A DNA stretch of 64,000 nt, from NCBI GenBank assembly GCA_963803115.1, contig CAWDLN010000008.1, forward strand, positions 744,001 through 808,000, written 5' to 3'. Both the position numbers and the translations under genes were made by a program. Below are positions 1 through 10,213 of this stretch, in pieces (position 1 is the first letter of the stretch; each line of letters begins with the position of its first letter). The notes beneath the pieces were generated by a model. The model saw only the letters and a list, made by a program, of their open reading frames with translations. It did not search any database and was not told the origin of the DNA. Source of the stretch: DATBGZ01 sp963803115 (GTDB lineage: Bacteria; Actinomycetota; Actinomycetes; Mycobacteriales; Micromonosporaceae).

Positions 1-2077
<2,077 letters not shown>

Positions 2078-2126
2078 GGTCCGTTGTCCCTCCGGCGGTT
2101 CCTTGCCTCAAGCCTCGTCGAAAGGA

Positions 2127-2141
2127 TACCCCCAGGGGGTA
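2127..2141. promoter_or_regulatory. Perfect palindrome, CsoR-type operator candidate upstream of the copper ATPase
   Basis: TACCCCCAGGGGGTA is a perfect inverted repeat around a central A. It sits 50 bp upstream of the ATPase start codon. GC-rich palindromes beginning TACCC are typical of CsoR copper-sensor operators in actinobacteria. No csoR gene is visible in the window, so the assignment rests on the site and its position. Confidence 0.6.
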
Positions 2142-2192
2142 GGGCGTCCGACCTGTCGCCCGCGGCATTAGGCCTGCAACCAGGCCGACGCC

Positions 2193-2414
2193 TCAGTCAG
2201 TGCCAGGGGTCGCCCCGCTCGCGTGCTCCAGCCTCGCGTCCGGGCCCGGGAAGACGAGCGCCTCGTGGCCGTCGTCCAACCATCGGACGACATACGGCGG
2301 CGTGCCGTCGTCGTGCCGCAGCTCAGTGACGACACCGACGCGACGAGGGTCTCCGACATGTGTGCCCTCGAGGATAAGCCTGTCACCGACATGCGCGATC
2401 ATCGCGGTCCCCAT
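2193..2414 (-). CDS. DUF1918 domain protein
   Basis: A 73-residue protein with the pattern of the actinobacterial DUF1918 family: an AHVGDRLILEG-like opening, a central PPYVVRWLDDGHEALVFPGPD stretch, and a short variable tail. Family members are small SH3-like barrels of unknown function. The start is ambiguous. ATG 2414 lies one base after a GAGGAG motif, which is too close; ATG 2402 follows GGGGACC. The gene is encoded just upstream of the copper ATPase on the same strand, with 115 bp and the CsoR-like palindrome between, so a shared transcript is unlikely. Confidence 0.75.
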   Translation of the reverse strand: MGTAMIAHVGDRLILEGTHVGDPRRVGVVTELRHDDGTPPYVVRWLDDGHEALVFPGPDARLEHASGATPGTD

Positions 2415-2496
2415 TCTCCTCGTGGTTTTGTTTCACGATGGACCTGGCCGCATCGGCACCGCGAGAGCCATGCGTCCCGCCGTCGCTAGGCCACCT

Positions 2497-2510
2497 GGCC
2501 CTACTGGTCA
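2497..2510. promoter_or_regulatory. Weak DosR-like half-site region upstream of hydB
   Basis: GGCCCTACTGGTCA lies about 50 bp upstream of hydB. It resembles the second members of paired sites elsewhere in this window, such as the one at 11713. It departs from the DosR-box core at several positions. I list it because the hydrogenase operon has no better candidate in its 144-bp leader. Confidence 0.25.
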
Positions 2511-2558
2511 GTCGTGGTCGCGGCGCAGTCTCGGACTGACATCGCGGAAGGAATGCGA

Positions 2559-3665
2559 ATGACCGTTGTGCTGAACTCACTAGAGCCGCTGGTTGCGCAC
2601 CTGCGCGCGAGGGGTTACACGGTCGTCGGCCCGACCCGGTCCGCGGGCGCGATCGTGCTGGCCGAACTGGAGAGCGGCGCCGACCTGCCCGCCGGCTGGG
2701 GCGTCGAAACCGGCCCCGGGACGTACCGCCTCCGCCGGCGCGGCGATCGAGCCGCCTTCGGGCACTCGGCCGGCCCGCAGGCATGGAAACGGTACCTGCA
2801 TCCGCCCCGCGAGCCGCTCTGGTCGGCCGATCGCTCCGGCGACGACGTGACGTTCACTGAACCCGACGCCGCGACTCCGAAGTACGCGTTCCTCGGCGTT
2901 CGCCCGTGCGACCTGCGCGCGATAGCCGTCCATGACAGGGTTCTGGGCGCCAGTGCCACCTACGCCAAGAGGCGCCGCGAAACCCTCATCATCGCCGTGA
3001 ACTGCACCGAGCCATCGGCCACCTGCTTCTGCGTGTCCGCGGGCGGCGGACCAGGTGCCCGGGACGGCTTCGATCTGGTCCTCACCGAGCTCATCGACCT
3101 CGACGGCGACGAAGCACCGCGATACGTGGTGGATTCTGGCAGTCAAGCGGGCAGCGCCGTTCTCGCCGACCTGCCCCAACGGCCGGCCGAGGCGTCGCTG
3201 GTCTCGCGCGCCGAGCAGGCCGTGTCGGGCGCCGTCGGCCAGATGGGACGGGCGTTGCCTGAGGTCGACCTGCGGCAGATGCTGGCGAGCAGCCACGACG
3301 CCGCCCGGTGGGACGACGTGGCCAGCCGCTGTCTAACCTGTGGCAACTGCACGATGGCCTGCCCGACCTGCTTCTGCACGTCCGTCACCGACACCACCGA
3401 CCTGACCGGCGATCACGCCGAGCGCTGGCAGCACTGGGCGTCGTGCTTCGAGGCGGATTTCTCCTATCTGCACGGCGGGGCAGTGCGCACGTCCACCCGT
3501 AGCCGCTACCGCCAGTGGCTCACCCACAAGCTGGGCACGTGGCACGACCAGTTTGGCGAGTCCGGTTGTGTCGGGTGCGGCCGTTGCATTGCCTGGTGCC
3601 CGGTCGGCATCGACATCACGGAAGAGGCCGGCGCTCTCGCCCGAGAGGCGGCGCTGACACCATGA
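2559..3665 (+). CDS. hydB: Group 3b [NiFe] hydrogenase, iron-sulfur subunit beta
   Basis: A 368-residue electron-transfer subunit of a cytoplasmic NAD(P)-linked [NiFe] hydrogenase. It should carry electrons between the flavoprotein HydG and the catalytic pair HydD-HydA. Visible motifs are RPCDLRAI (~115), a Cys-rich CFCVS segment (~152), the ferredoxin-type cluster CLTCGNCTMACPTCFC (~257) and a second cluster CVGCGRCIAWCPVG (~337), which bind [4Fe-4S] centres. ATG 2559 is chosen over ATG 2553 because AAGGA at 2548-2552 gives a 6-base spacing to it. The stop overlaps the next start by 4 bp (ATGA), which implies translational coupling. The anaerobic sulfite reductase A subunit is related, but the neighbours settle the call. 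Confidence 0.93.
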   Translation: MTVVLNSLEPLVAHLRARGYTVVGPTRSAGAIVLAELESGADLPAGWGVETGPGTYRLRRRGDRAAFGHSAGPQAWKRYLHPPREPLWSADRSGDDVTFTEPDAATPKYAFLGVRPCDLRAIAVHDRVLGASATYAKRRRETLIIAVNCTEPSATCFCVSAGGGPGARDGFDLVLTELIDLDGDEAPRYVVDSGSQAGSAVLADLPQRPAEASLVSRAEQAVSGAVGQMGRALPEVDLRQMLASSHDAARWDDVASRCLTCGNCTMACPTCFCTSVTDTTDLTGDHAERWQHWASCFEADFSYLHGGAVRTSTRSRYRQWLTHKLGTWHDQFGESGCVGCGRCIAWCPVGIDITEEAGALAREAALTP

Positions 3666-4120
3666 CCGACTCTTTCAGCCTCACCGTCTACCATCCGTTC
3701 CTGAACGGGATCGGAACCGACGCGCTCGCTTTGTTGTCCACATGCGCCACTCCGCGCGACTTCGGTGCCGGAGTGCGCATCTTCGATGAGGGTGGCACCG
3801 CCGACCGGTTCTGGCTGATCGTTGCGGGACACGTCCAATTCGATGCCCACATTCCGGGCCACGGTTATGTGCTCATAGAGTCCATCGGTGCCGGTTCGAT
3901 ACTTGGCTGGTCATGGCTGTTTCCGCCGTACGTCTGGCACTTCGGCGCGTCGGCCGTCGCCCCCACATCCACTTTGGAATTTGACGGCCCGGGCGTGCGG
4001 GCGATCTGTGAGGCCAGCCCCGCGCTGGGTATGGAACTCACGCGCAGGTTCATGCAGGTCGTGGTCGAACGCCTTCAAGCCACGCGAATCCGCCTCCTCG
4101 ACCTCTACGGATCGCCATGA
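3662..4120 (+). CDS. Stand-alone cyclic-nucleotide-binding-domain protein (first copy)
   Basis: A 152-residue protein made almost entirely of a CRP/FNR-type cyclic-nucleotide-binding beta-roll. It includes GTADRFWLIVAGHV and the segment IGAGSILGWSWLFPPY. It ends RLQATRIRLLDLYG, so it lacks the C-terminal helix-turn-helix needed to bind DNA. It sits inside the hydrogenase operon between hydB and hydG with 4-bp overlaps on both sides, so it is probably made with the enzyme. A close paralogue lies at the end of the cluster (9670-10137). A regulatory or structural role on the hydrogenase is an inference; the ligand is unknown. Confidence 0.88.
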   Translation: MTDSFSLTVYHPFLNGIGTDALALLSTCATPRDFGAGVRIFDEGGTADRFWLIVAGHVQFDAHIPGHGYVLIESIGAGSILGWSWLFPPYVWHFGASAVAPTSTLEFDGPGVRAICEASPALGMELTRRFMQVVVERLQATRIRLLDLYGSP

Positions 4121-4953
4121 CGTACGCGACGCTACGACCGGAAGTCGCACCGGAGTCGAGCATGACGCCGGTGCCATATCGCATCGCGGAACGGCGGCAG
4201 GAGACCGCGGACACGGTGACGCTAACGCTGGAGGCCCGCGGCGGCTCGTTGCCTGCGTGGGCGCCGGGACAGTTCACCATGGTTCATGCCTTCGGCGTCG
4301 GCGAGATACCGGTCTCGGTCAGCGGTGGGCAGGACGGTGTCATCCGTCATACCGTGCGCGCCGTTGGTGCCGTCAGCCGAGCGATCTGCGCTGCCCCGGT
4401 TGGATCCACCCTCGGGCTGAGGGGACCCTTCGGGCGCGGCTGGCCGGCCCCGCTCGATGCCGCCGACGTGGTGGTGATCGCCGGTGGCATCGGGCTGGCG
4501 CCGCTGCGACCAGTGGTCATCCAGGCGTTGCGAAACCGCGGACGGCTGTATGTGCTCATCGGTGCTCGCACGCCAGCCGACTTGGTCTTCACCGACGAGT
4601 ACGACGCGTGGCGCTCGGCCGGCGCGGACGTCCTGGTCACCGTGGACCGGGCCGATGCGGGTTGGCTGGGACACGTCGGTGTCGTTACCACGCTTCTGGG
4701 CTCCACCGATTTCGTACCGTCCGACACGATGGCGTACGTCTGCGGACCCGAGGTGATGATGCGCCTGGCCGCGCGGGCCCTCGTCGACCACGGGATGTCT
4801 CCGGACTGCGTGAGCGTGTCGCTGGAGCGCAACATGCAGTGCGGCGTCGCACTGTGCGGGCACTGCCAGCTCGGTCCGTTACTGGTCTGCCGGGACGGAC
4901 CGGTCGTGGGATTCGATACTGCTCAACCGCTTTTTGCGATCAAGGAACTGTGA
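4117..4953 (+). CDS. hydG: Group 3b [NiFe] hydrogenase, FAD/NAD(P)-binding subunit gamma
   Basis: A 278-residue flavoprotein of the ferredoxin-NADP reductase family, the diaphorase arm of the hydrogenase. The N-terminal half is the FAD-binding barrel (APGQFTMV near residue 48). The NAD(P)-binding fold starts with AGGIGLAPLRPV (~126). The C-terminus has the cysteine cluster MQCGVALCGHCQLGP (~243-257) followed by another Cys, which binds a [2Fe-2S] cluster. It overlaps the upstream gene by 4 bp and the hydD start by 1 base (TGATG). Dihydroorotate dehydrogenase electron-transfer subunits look alike, but the operon context argues for hydrogenase. Confidence 0.93.
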   Translation: MTYATLRPEVAPESSMTPVPYRIAERRQETADTVTLTLEARGGSLPAWAPGQFTMVHAFGVGEIPVSVSGGQDGVIRHTVRAVGAVSRAICAAPVGSTLGLRGPFGRGWPAPLDAADVVVIAGGIGLAPLRPVVIQALRNRGRLYVLIGARTPADLVFTDEYDAWRSAGADVLVTVDRADAGWLGHVGVVTTLLGSTDFVPSDTMAYVCGPEVMMRLAARALVDHGMSPDCVSVSLERNMQCGVALCGHCQLGPLLVCRDGPVVGFDTAQPLFAIKEL

Positions 4954-5744
4954 TGTCCGGACCCAGCCTCGCCGTGTGGAAGTTCGCGTCGTGTGACGGG
5001 TGCCAACTTACGTTGCTCGACTGCGAGGACGAGCTTTTGGCCCTCGCCGAGACCGTACGGATCGCCCACTTTCTGGAGGCCTCGAGCGCCGTGGTTGCGG
5101 GGCCGTACGACGTGTCGCTTGTGGAGGGTTCCATCACGACGGCGTCCGACGTGGAGCGGATCCATCGGGTGCGCGATCAGTCGCGGGTCCTCGTGACGAT
5201 CGGCGCATGCGCCACCGCGGGCGGAATCCAAGCGCTGCGCAACTTCGCCGACGTGGGCGAATTCCGTTCGATCGTCTACGCGCATCCGGAGTACATCGAG
5301 ACGTTGGCGACGTCGACACCAATCTCGGCCCACGTCCCGGTCGACTACGAGCTGCGCGGCTGCCCGATCAACCGGGAGCAGCTACTCGAGCTGCTGACCG
5401 CCCTGCTCGCCGGGCGCCGGCCCAACCTGCCGCGCTATAGCGTGTGCCAGGAGTGCAAGCTACGCGGTACGGCCTGCGTCCTGGTGTCGTCGGCGACGCC
5501 TTGCCTCGGCCCGGTGACCCAGGCCGGGTGTGGCGCGATCTGTCCGGCGTACGGGCGGGGCTGCTACGGCTGTTTCGGGCCGATGCCGGGCGCGAACACC
5601 CGGGCGCTCGAACCGGCGCTACGAGCAGCGGGAATGAGCGACGCGGAGATGGAGCGCGTTTACCGAACCTTCAACGTCGGCGCCCCCGAGTTCGGCGCTC
5701 GCGAACGTGTCGGGGCTGGGAGTGACGATGACCCACCGAAATGA
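4953..5744 (+). CDS. hydD: Group 3b [NiFe] hydrogenase, small subunit delta
   Basis: A 263-residue hydrogenase small subunit carrying the proximal and further iron-sulfur clusters. Cluster ligands are visible in FASCDGCQLTLLDCE (C14, C17), GACATAGG, GCPINREQ, and the C-terminal cysteine-rich run from CQECK through CLGP, GCGAICPAYGRGCYGC. It has no Tat signal, so it is a cytoplasmic type, as expected of group 3. The start ATG 4953 shares a base with the hydG stop. The 3' end overlaps hydA by 17 bp, so the two catalytic subunits are tightly coupled. Confidence 0.93.
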   Translation: MSGPSLAVWKFASCDGCQLTLLDCEDELLALAETVRIAHFLEASSAVVAGPYDVSLVEGSITTASDVERIHRVRDQSRVLVTIGACATAGGIQALRNFADVGEFRSIVYAHPEYIETLATSTPISAHVPVDYELRGCPINREQLLELLTALLAGRRPNLPRYSVCQECKLRGTACVLVSSATPCLGPVTQAGCGAICPAYGRGCYGCFGPMPGANTRALEPALRAAGMSDAEMERVYRTFNVGAPEFGARERVGAGSDDDPPK

Positions 5745-7032
5745 TCGCGCGCTGACCGTCGGCTCGCTCGCCCGGGTTGAGGGCGAGGGGGCCATGCACG
5801 TGGTGGTCGAGCGGGGCCGGGTCCGCGATGTCCGGCTCGAGATCTATGAACCGCCGCGCTTCTTCGAGGCACTACTCCGGGGTCGTGCGTTCACGGAACC
5901 ACCAGATATCACCGCGCGCATATGCGGGATCTGTCCGGTCGCCTACCAGATGAGTGCATGCCTGGCCATCGAGGACGCGTGCGGGATCACGGTGAACACC
6001 GCGATATCAAACCTCCGCCGGTTGCTCTACTGTGGAGAGTGGATCTCGAGCCATGCCCTGCACATCTATCTGCTCCACGCGCCGGACTTCCTGGGGTACC
6101 CAAGCGTGGTCGAGATGGCCAGGGACCACCGCAGCGTTGTCGAACGTGGGCTCGCCCTGAAGAAGGCCGGCAACGCCATTCTGGAGACGATTGGTGGTCG
6201 GGCGATTCACCCGATCAACGTCAAGGTCGGTGGTTTTTACCGCGCGCCCAGCCGCGGAGAGCTGTCGTCGCTCGTGCCGACGCTGCGCGCGGCCCTTGGT
6301 GACGCCGTCGCCACCGTCGGCTGGGTCGCCGGATTCGACTTCCCCGACTTCACTCATGAGCACGAACTGCTGGCCCTGGTCGAGCCGGGCCGGTACGCCA
6401 TCGATGGCGGGCATCCGCGGACCGACCGCGGTTTGGCCTTCGATGTCCGCGAATTCGATACGTACGTGCGCGAGGAGCAGGTTCCTCACTCGACCGCGCT
6501 TCACGCTCGTCTGGCCGGCCGAGGTCGCTACCTCACCGGTCCGCTGGCGCGATACGCACTGAGCGGCCAGTGGCTTTCACCCACCGCCCGAGCGGCCGCC
6601 GACGAGGCCGGACTCGGTACCGAGTGCCGCAATCCTTTCCGCAGCATTGTCGTCCGCGGTGTCGAGCTCGTATACGCCGTCGAGGAGGCCCTTCGGCTGA
6701 TCGAAGCGTACGAACCGCCGGCACCCGCCGCGATGGCGTGCGCGCCGCGGGCCGCGGTTGGATGCGGTGCGACCGAGGCTCCGCGCGGTACCTTGTTCCA
6801 CCGGTACGAGCTCGATCCGGACGGCTCGGTGGTGTCGGCTCGAATCGTGCCACCCACGTCGCAGAACCAAGGGGCGATCGAGGACGACCTGCGTCGGTTC
6901 GTGGAGCCGCGGCTCGGATTTGACGACCATCGGCTCACCCATGAATGCGAGCAGGCGATCCGCAACTACGACCCGTGCATATCGTGTTCGACTCACTTCC
7001 TCAACCTGACTGTGGAGGAGGCGTCACGGTGA
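5728..7032 (+). CDS. hydA: Group 3b [NiFe] hydrogenase, catalytic large subunit alpha
   Basis: A 434-residue large subunit that binds the Ni-Fe centre and oxidises or evolves H2. Both metal-ligand signatures are intact: RICGICPVAYQ near residue 64 and DPCISCSTH near residue 415. The 11 residues after the final His (FLNLTVEEASR) form the tail expected to be removed by the maturation protease encoded next. ATG 5728 is preferred; GTG 5722 in the same frame is possible. The 3' end overlaps the protease gene by 4 bp (GTGA). Group 3b enzymes couple to NADP(H) and some reduce polysulfide. In M. smegmatis a group 3b enzyme is induced by oxygen limitation under DosR. Confidence 0.95.
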   Translation: MTHRNDRALTVGSLARVEGEGAMHVVVERGRVRDVRLEIYEPPRFFEALLRGRAFTEPPDITARICGICPVAYQMSACLAIEDACGITVNTAISNLRRLLYCGEWISSHALHIYLLHAPDFLGYPSVVEMARDHRSVVERGLALKKAGNAILETIGGRAIHPINVKVGGFYRAPSRGELSSLVPTLRAALGDAVATVGWVAGFDFPDFTHEHELLALVEPGRYAIDGGHPRTDRGLAFDVREFDTYVREEQVPHSTALHARLAGRGRYLTGPLARYALSGQWLSPTARAAADEAGLGTECRNPFRSIVVRGVELVYAVEEALRLIEAYEPPAPAAMACAPRAAVGCGATEAPRGTLFHRYELDPDGSVVSARIVPPTSQNQGAIEDDLRRFVEPRLGFDDHRLTHECEQAIRNYDPCISCSTHFLNLTVEEASR

Positions 7033-7514
7033 GCGCAATTGTCATCGGAGTGGGCAACCCGTACCGCCGAGACGACGGCGTCGGGCCGGCGGTAGTGGAC
7101 AGACTCCGGCGCCGCGGCCTGGCGGGCGTGACGCTCGCGGAGTGCGACGGCGAGCCGACCCGCCTGCTGGACCTATGGGCAGGCGCTGATATCGCCGTCG
7201 TCGTGGACGCCGTCCGGACCAGCTCACCCCGACCCGGTGCCATACACCGCCGCAGCCTCCTTCACCCCAGCCTGGGCGGCGGCACTGCTGCGAGTTCGCA
7301 CGTGATGGACCTTGGCGATTCGGTGGCCCTGGCGGCGGCGTTGGATCGGCTGCCCGGCACACTTCTGCTCTTTGCCGTCGAGGCGGCGGATACCTCGCTC
7401 GGCGTCGGGCTTTCGCCGGAGGTCGAGGCGGCGGTGTCGGTCATTCTCGAGGAGATCGCCGAACTGCTCGAGGAGCGGTCGGAGGTTCCCCGCCGAACCG
7501 ACACGCCCTGCTGA
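7029..7514 (+). CDS. Hydrogenase maturation protease (HycI/HyaD family)
   Basis: A 161-residue endopeptidase that would trim the C-terminal tail of HydA after nickel insertion. It starts with the family signature VIGVGNPYRRDDGVGPAVV. Further on are an Asp in VVVDAVRT and a His in SSHVMDLGD, which match the nickel-sensing Asp/Glu-Asp-His positions of HybD and HycI. The GTG start overlaps the hydA stop. Its position directly after hydA makes HydA the obvious substrate. Confidence 0.9.
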   Translation: MSAIVIGVGNPYRRDDGVGPAVVDRLRRRGLAGVTLAECDGEPTRLLDLWAGADIAVVVDAVRTSSPRPGAIHRRSLLHPSLGGGTAASSHVMDLGDSVALAAALDRLPGTLLLFAVEAADTSLGVGLSPEVEAAVSVILEEIAELLEERSEVPRRTDTPC

Positions 7515-7604
7515 TAGGACCAGCAGAGACGAGTGCCGTTCGGCCCGGGCCGAGTGGGCCGACCGCCTCTTTGTTCGGCCCGGCCGGTGCGATGCGATAA
7601 CGCT

Positions 7605-7838
7605 ATGTGCACCAGCGAGGCAGCATTCGTGCTGAGCGTCGAAGGCGACGAGGCCGCACTCGTCGACCTCCGGGGGTCGCCCCGACGAGTGCCGCTCATC
7701 TTGGTCACTTCCGCCGGGGAGAAGGTCGTGCCGGGCGACTGGTTACTCGTTTCGACAGGCTTGGCAATCACCCGCATCTCCGAAGCCGAGGCCATCGAGT
7801 ACCGCACGATTCGCGAGCCAGGAGTCGACAATGCATGA
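7605..7838 (+). CDS. hypC: Hydrogenase assembly chaperone HypC/HupF
   Basis: A 77-residue small beta-barrel chaperone that binds the large-subunit precursor and HypD during Fe(CN)2CO delivery. The essential Cys2 is present (MCTSEAAFVLSV), although the usual MCLAIPG start is altered. The segment GEKVVPGDWLLVSTGLAITRISEAEA matches the family core. It overlaps the EamA gene by 8 bp. The other hyp genes (A, B, D, E, F) are not in the window and must be elsewhere. Confidence 0.85.
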   Translation: MCTSEAAFVLSVEGDEAALVDLRGSPRRVPLILVTSAGEKVVPGDWLLVSTGLAITRISEAEAIEYRTIREPGVDNA

Positions 7839-8769
7839 GAGCTTCCCGACCGGTCGCGACAGACGTCGCGGGATTGCGCTGGCTTTCGCAGCGGCCGCGG
7901 TCAGCGGGTTCGCCGTTTTTGTCAACTCGTACGGCGTGCGCGCCGTGCCCGATGCCACCGTCTACACCACGGCCAAGAATCTCGTCGCGGCAATCGTACT
8001 CGTCGCCCTCGCCGTGGTCTCCACACGAAGCGGGCCTCGGATTCGAACCTCGACACCCCTGCGGCCGGGACACGTCGTCGGTCTCGGTGCCGTAGCTATT
8101 GTCGGCGGCAGCGTCGCGTTCGTGCTCTTCTTCGAAGGCTTGGCGCGGGCGAGTTCCAGCCAGGCGGCGTTCATCCATAAGACGCTTATCATCTGGGTTG
8201 CCGCGCTGGCTATCCCGCTGCTGGCGGAACGCTTCAATGCGCTTCACGTGGCCGCGATCGCCGTCCTCGTTGTGGGACAGGCGGTTCTCGCCGGCGGACT
8301 TGCCGGATTCGCATTTGGCGGTGGCGAGTGGTTGATCCTCGGTGCGACTCTACTGTGGTCGGTTGAGGTCGTACTTGCCAAACGACTCCTGCGGGATCTG
8401 CCGGCAAGGCTCGTGGCCGTCGTCCGGATGGCCGCAGGCGCAACCTTGCTGGTCGCGTGGTTGGGCGTCACGGGCCGATGGTCGGTCCTGGTTGGACTCA
8501 GCGGAGCTGCCTGGATGTGGGCTGCGCTCACGGGAGTCGTATTGGCCGGTTACGTGTCACTGTGGTTCACCGCCTTGGCACTTGCACCGGCGGTCGACGT
8601 CACGGCGGTCCTGGTTGTCGCCGCCGTGGTGACCGGGGTCCTCAACATCGCTGTCAAGGGCGTGGCTGTTACCGGATGGACAGTCCTTGGCACACTGGCT
8701 GTCCTTCTCGGTGCGGCCCTCGCCGCAAGCGCTGGTCGCGATCGATCGCGGGATCTGGTGACGACGTGA
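7831..8769 (+). CDS. EamA/DMT-family membrane transporter
   Basis: A 312-residue integral membrane protein with about ten hydrophobic helices arranged as two EamA halves. Each half begins with a helix containing small residues, for example VSGFAVFVNSYGVRAVPDATVY and GGGEWLILGATLLWSVEVVLAKRLL. The substrate cannot be told from sequence; relatives export metabolites or amino acids, and some hydrogenase operons carry one. AGGAG precedes ATG 7831 by 7 bases. It sits between hypC (8-bp overlap) and the DUF6390 gene (4-bp GTGA overlap), so it belongs to the hydrogenase operon. Confidence 0.88.
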   Translation: MHESFPTGRDRRRGIALAFAAAAVSGFAVFVNSYGVRAVPDATVYTTAKNLVAAIVLVALAVVSTRSGPRIRTSTPLRPGHVVGLGAVAIVGGSVAFVLFFEGLARASSSQAAFIHKTLIIWVAALAIPLLAERFNALHVAAIAVLVVGQAVLAGGLAGFAFGGGEWLILGATLLWSVEVVLAKRLLRDLPARLVAVVRMAAGATLLVAWLGVTGRWSVLVGLSGAAWMWAALTGVVLAGYVSLWFTALALAPAVDVTAVLVVAAVVTGVLNIAVKGVAVTGWTVLGTLAVLLGAALAASAGRDRSRDLVTT

Positions 8770-9558
8770 GCGCTGCGCGCTCGCTCCTCGCGCGTCGCGG
8801 GGCCACTGCTGTTCGCGCGGTTCGCCTACCCGCCCAATGCGCTCGGCTATTGCGGTCCGGACGACTCCGCGGCGCTGATCGGGCATACGTCCGCGGGGGA
8901 GTCGAGTCCCGACCTTGCGGCACTGGCCCGCCAATTCGCCGGTGCCTGGCCTTATCTGGAACTCATCGCGGCGGCGTCCGGTCGCCGGGACCCTCTGGAC
9001 GCGGCCGTCGTCGAGGCCTATTGGATTGGCAATCGACTCCTGAACGGAGTCGATGGCAGGATCTTCGCGACCCACCTCTCGGAGCGCTTTGAGGCCCGCG
9101 CCGGGCGTGGGTTCGATGACCTCGCCACATTGGCACTTCTGGGCGCGGTGCCCCATCACAACTTTCACGTCTTCGCCGTCTATCCCTGGGTGGGCTTGTT
9201 GCGCGCCGGCCCCGCCGCGGAGGAGCCGCTGCGGGTCCTCAACTCGTGCCGCGTGCGGTGGGGACGCGTCGAGGCCGTCCACACGGGAGTTGCCGAGGTG
9301 TCGGGTCGGGCACTGCATTGGGACGGCCGGGCTTTGCGGCTCGGGCCACTGCGTGTTGAAAGCGTGCTGTGCGCGACGGCGGAAGGCACGCTCGTACCGG
9401 TCGTCAGGCCTGGTGATGTCGTCGCCATGCACTGGGATTGGATCTGCGACGTCGTCACCGCGCGTCAACTGGACGCCCTGCGGCTTTGCACAACGCGAAT
9501 CCTACAGATGACCAACGAAGCCCTGAGGCGACCGGTCGCCGCGGCAGTGCTGGGATGA
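8766..9558 (+). CDS. DUF6390 family hydrogenase-associated protein (one-base frameshift near start)
   Basis: About 263 residues of unknown function, from a family often found beside actinobacterial [NiFe] hydrogenases. Recognisable stretches are PLLFARFAYPPNALGYCGP, AVVEAYWIGNRLL, and PHHNFHVFAVYPWVGLLR. The open frame has no ATG, GTG or TTG near its 5' end. GTG 8766, which overlaps the EamA stop as GTGA, is in another frame. Removing one G from the GGGG run at 8799-8802 joins it as MSAARSLLARRGPLLFARF. I therefore take the true start as 8766 and the extra G as a probable sequencing error. Confidence 0.8.
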
Positions 9559-9599
9559 CCTGTCCGCCCGCATGGTCAGGCAGATGGTCCCGCCGGTGC

Positions 9600-9613
9600 G
9601 GGACGTGCGGCTC
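9600..9613. promoter_or_regulatory. Weak DosR-like site upstream of second CNB gene
   Basis: GGGACGTGCGGCTC, 57 bp before ATG 9670, keeps the GGGAC half and the CGGC of the core found elsewhere in the window but loses the final CCC. Confidence 0.3.
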
Positions 9614-9669
9614 TTCTGGGCAGCGTCGGCGCCGGGTCTACTGAAGAGATCGAAATGGGGGTGGCCGTG

Positions 9670-10137
9670 ATGATCACGACGACACTGGACTTGTTGGTTG
9701 CGCATCCGTTCCTCGAGGGCATGCCCAAGCATTGGCTGGAACGTCTGTCGTACCAGGGCAAGCGGGCCGTCTACCACAGCGGGACTCGCCTGTTCCGGGA
9801 AGGCAATCCAGCCGATCGATTCTGGTTGATCCGCGACGGTCGAGTGTCGCTTGAGCTCGGTGTCCCGGGTCGCGGCGACGTCGCGATCGACTCACTCGGC
9901 GCCGGAACTGTGCTCGGCTGGTCGTGGATGTTCCCGCCGTACCGGTGGCACTTCACGGCGGTCGCCGCCGACCAGTCGCTGGCGGTGGAGTTCGACGGCA
10001 AGGGCGTGTTGCGCCTCTGCGACGAAGACCCGGCGCTCGGATACGAGCTGACGCGCCGCTTCGCGGCGGTGCTCATCGAACGGCTGCAGGCGACCCGGAT
10101 GCGACTGGTGGATCTTTACTCAGCCCCGGCCGCCTAG
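9670..10137 (+). CDS. Stand-alone cyclic-nucleotide-binding-domain protein (second copy)
   Basis: A 155-residue paralogue of the protein at 3662-4120. It has the same layout: NPADRFWLIRDGRVSLELG, LGAGTVLGWSWMFPPYRWHF, and a final helix RLQATRMRLVDLYSAP. It too lacks a DNA-binding domain. ATG 9670, preceded by GGGGGTGG, is preferred; ATG 9655 and GTG 9667 are alternatives in frame. It closes the hydrogenase cluster and may have its own promoter in the 111-bp gap. The conserved GWSW(L/M)FPPY segment in both copies suggests a shared partner. Confidence 0.85.
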   Translation: MITTTLDLLVAHPFLEGMPKHWLERLSYQGKRAVYHSGTRLFREGNPADRFWLIRDGRVSLELGVPGRGDVAIDSLGAGTVLGWSWMFPPYRWHFTAVAADQSLAVEFDGKGVLRLCDEDPALGYELTRRFAAVLIERLQATRMRLVDLYSAPAA

Positions 10138-10165
10138 ACCCGCTCGAGGCCCTATCGGCAAAGGC

Positions 10166-10196
10166 AAATGCCATGCGGCCCGGCCGCATGGCATTT
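10166..10196. terminator. Bidirectional stem-loop terminator candidate
   Basis: Two perfectly complementary 15-base arms, AAATGCCATGCGGCC and its reverse complement, are separated by one C and followed by TT. The structure lies between the convergent CNB gene (ends 10137) and CBS-BON gene (ends 10214), so it could end transcription from both sides. Confidence 0.75.
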
Positions 10197-10213
10197 TCCT
10201 GCAGGACAGCGGA

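Noticed and set aside
3888..5744. A 618-codon plus-strand frame spanning two hydrogenase genes
   Set aside because: Only its last 263 codons are HydD, starting at ATG 4953. The rest runs out of frame through the CNB and HydG genes and has no family similarity.
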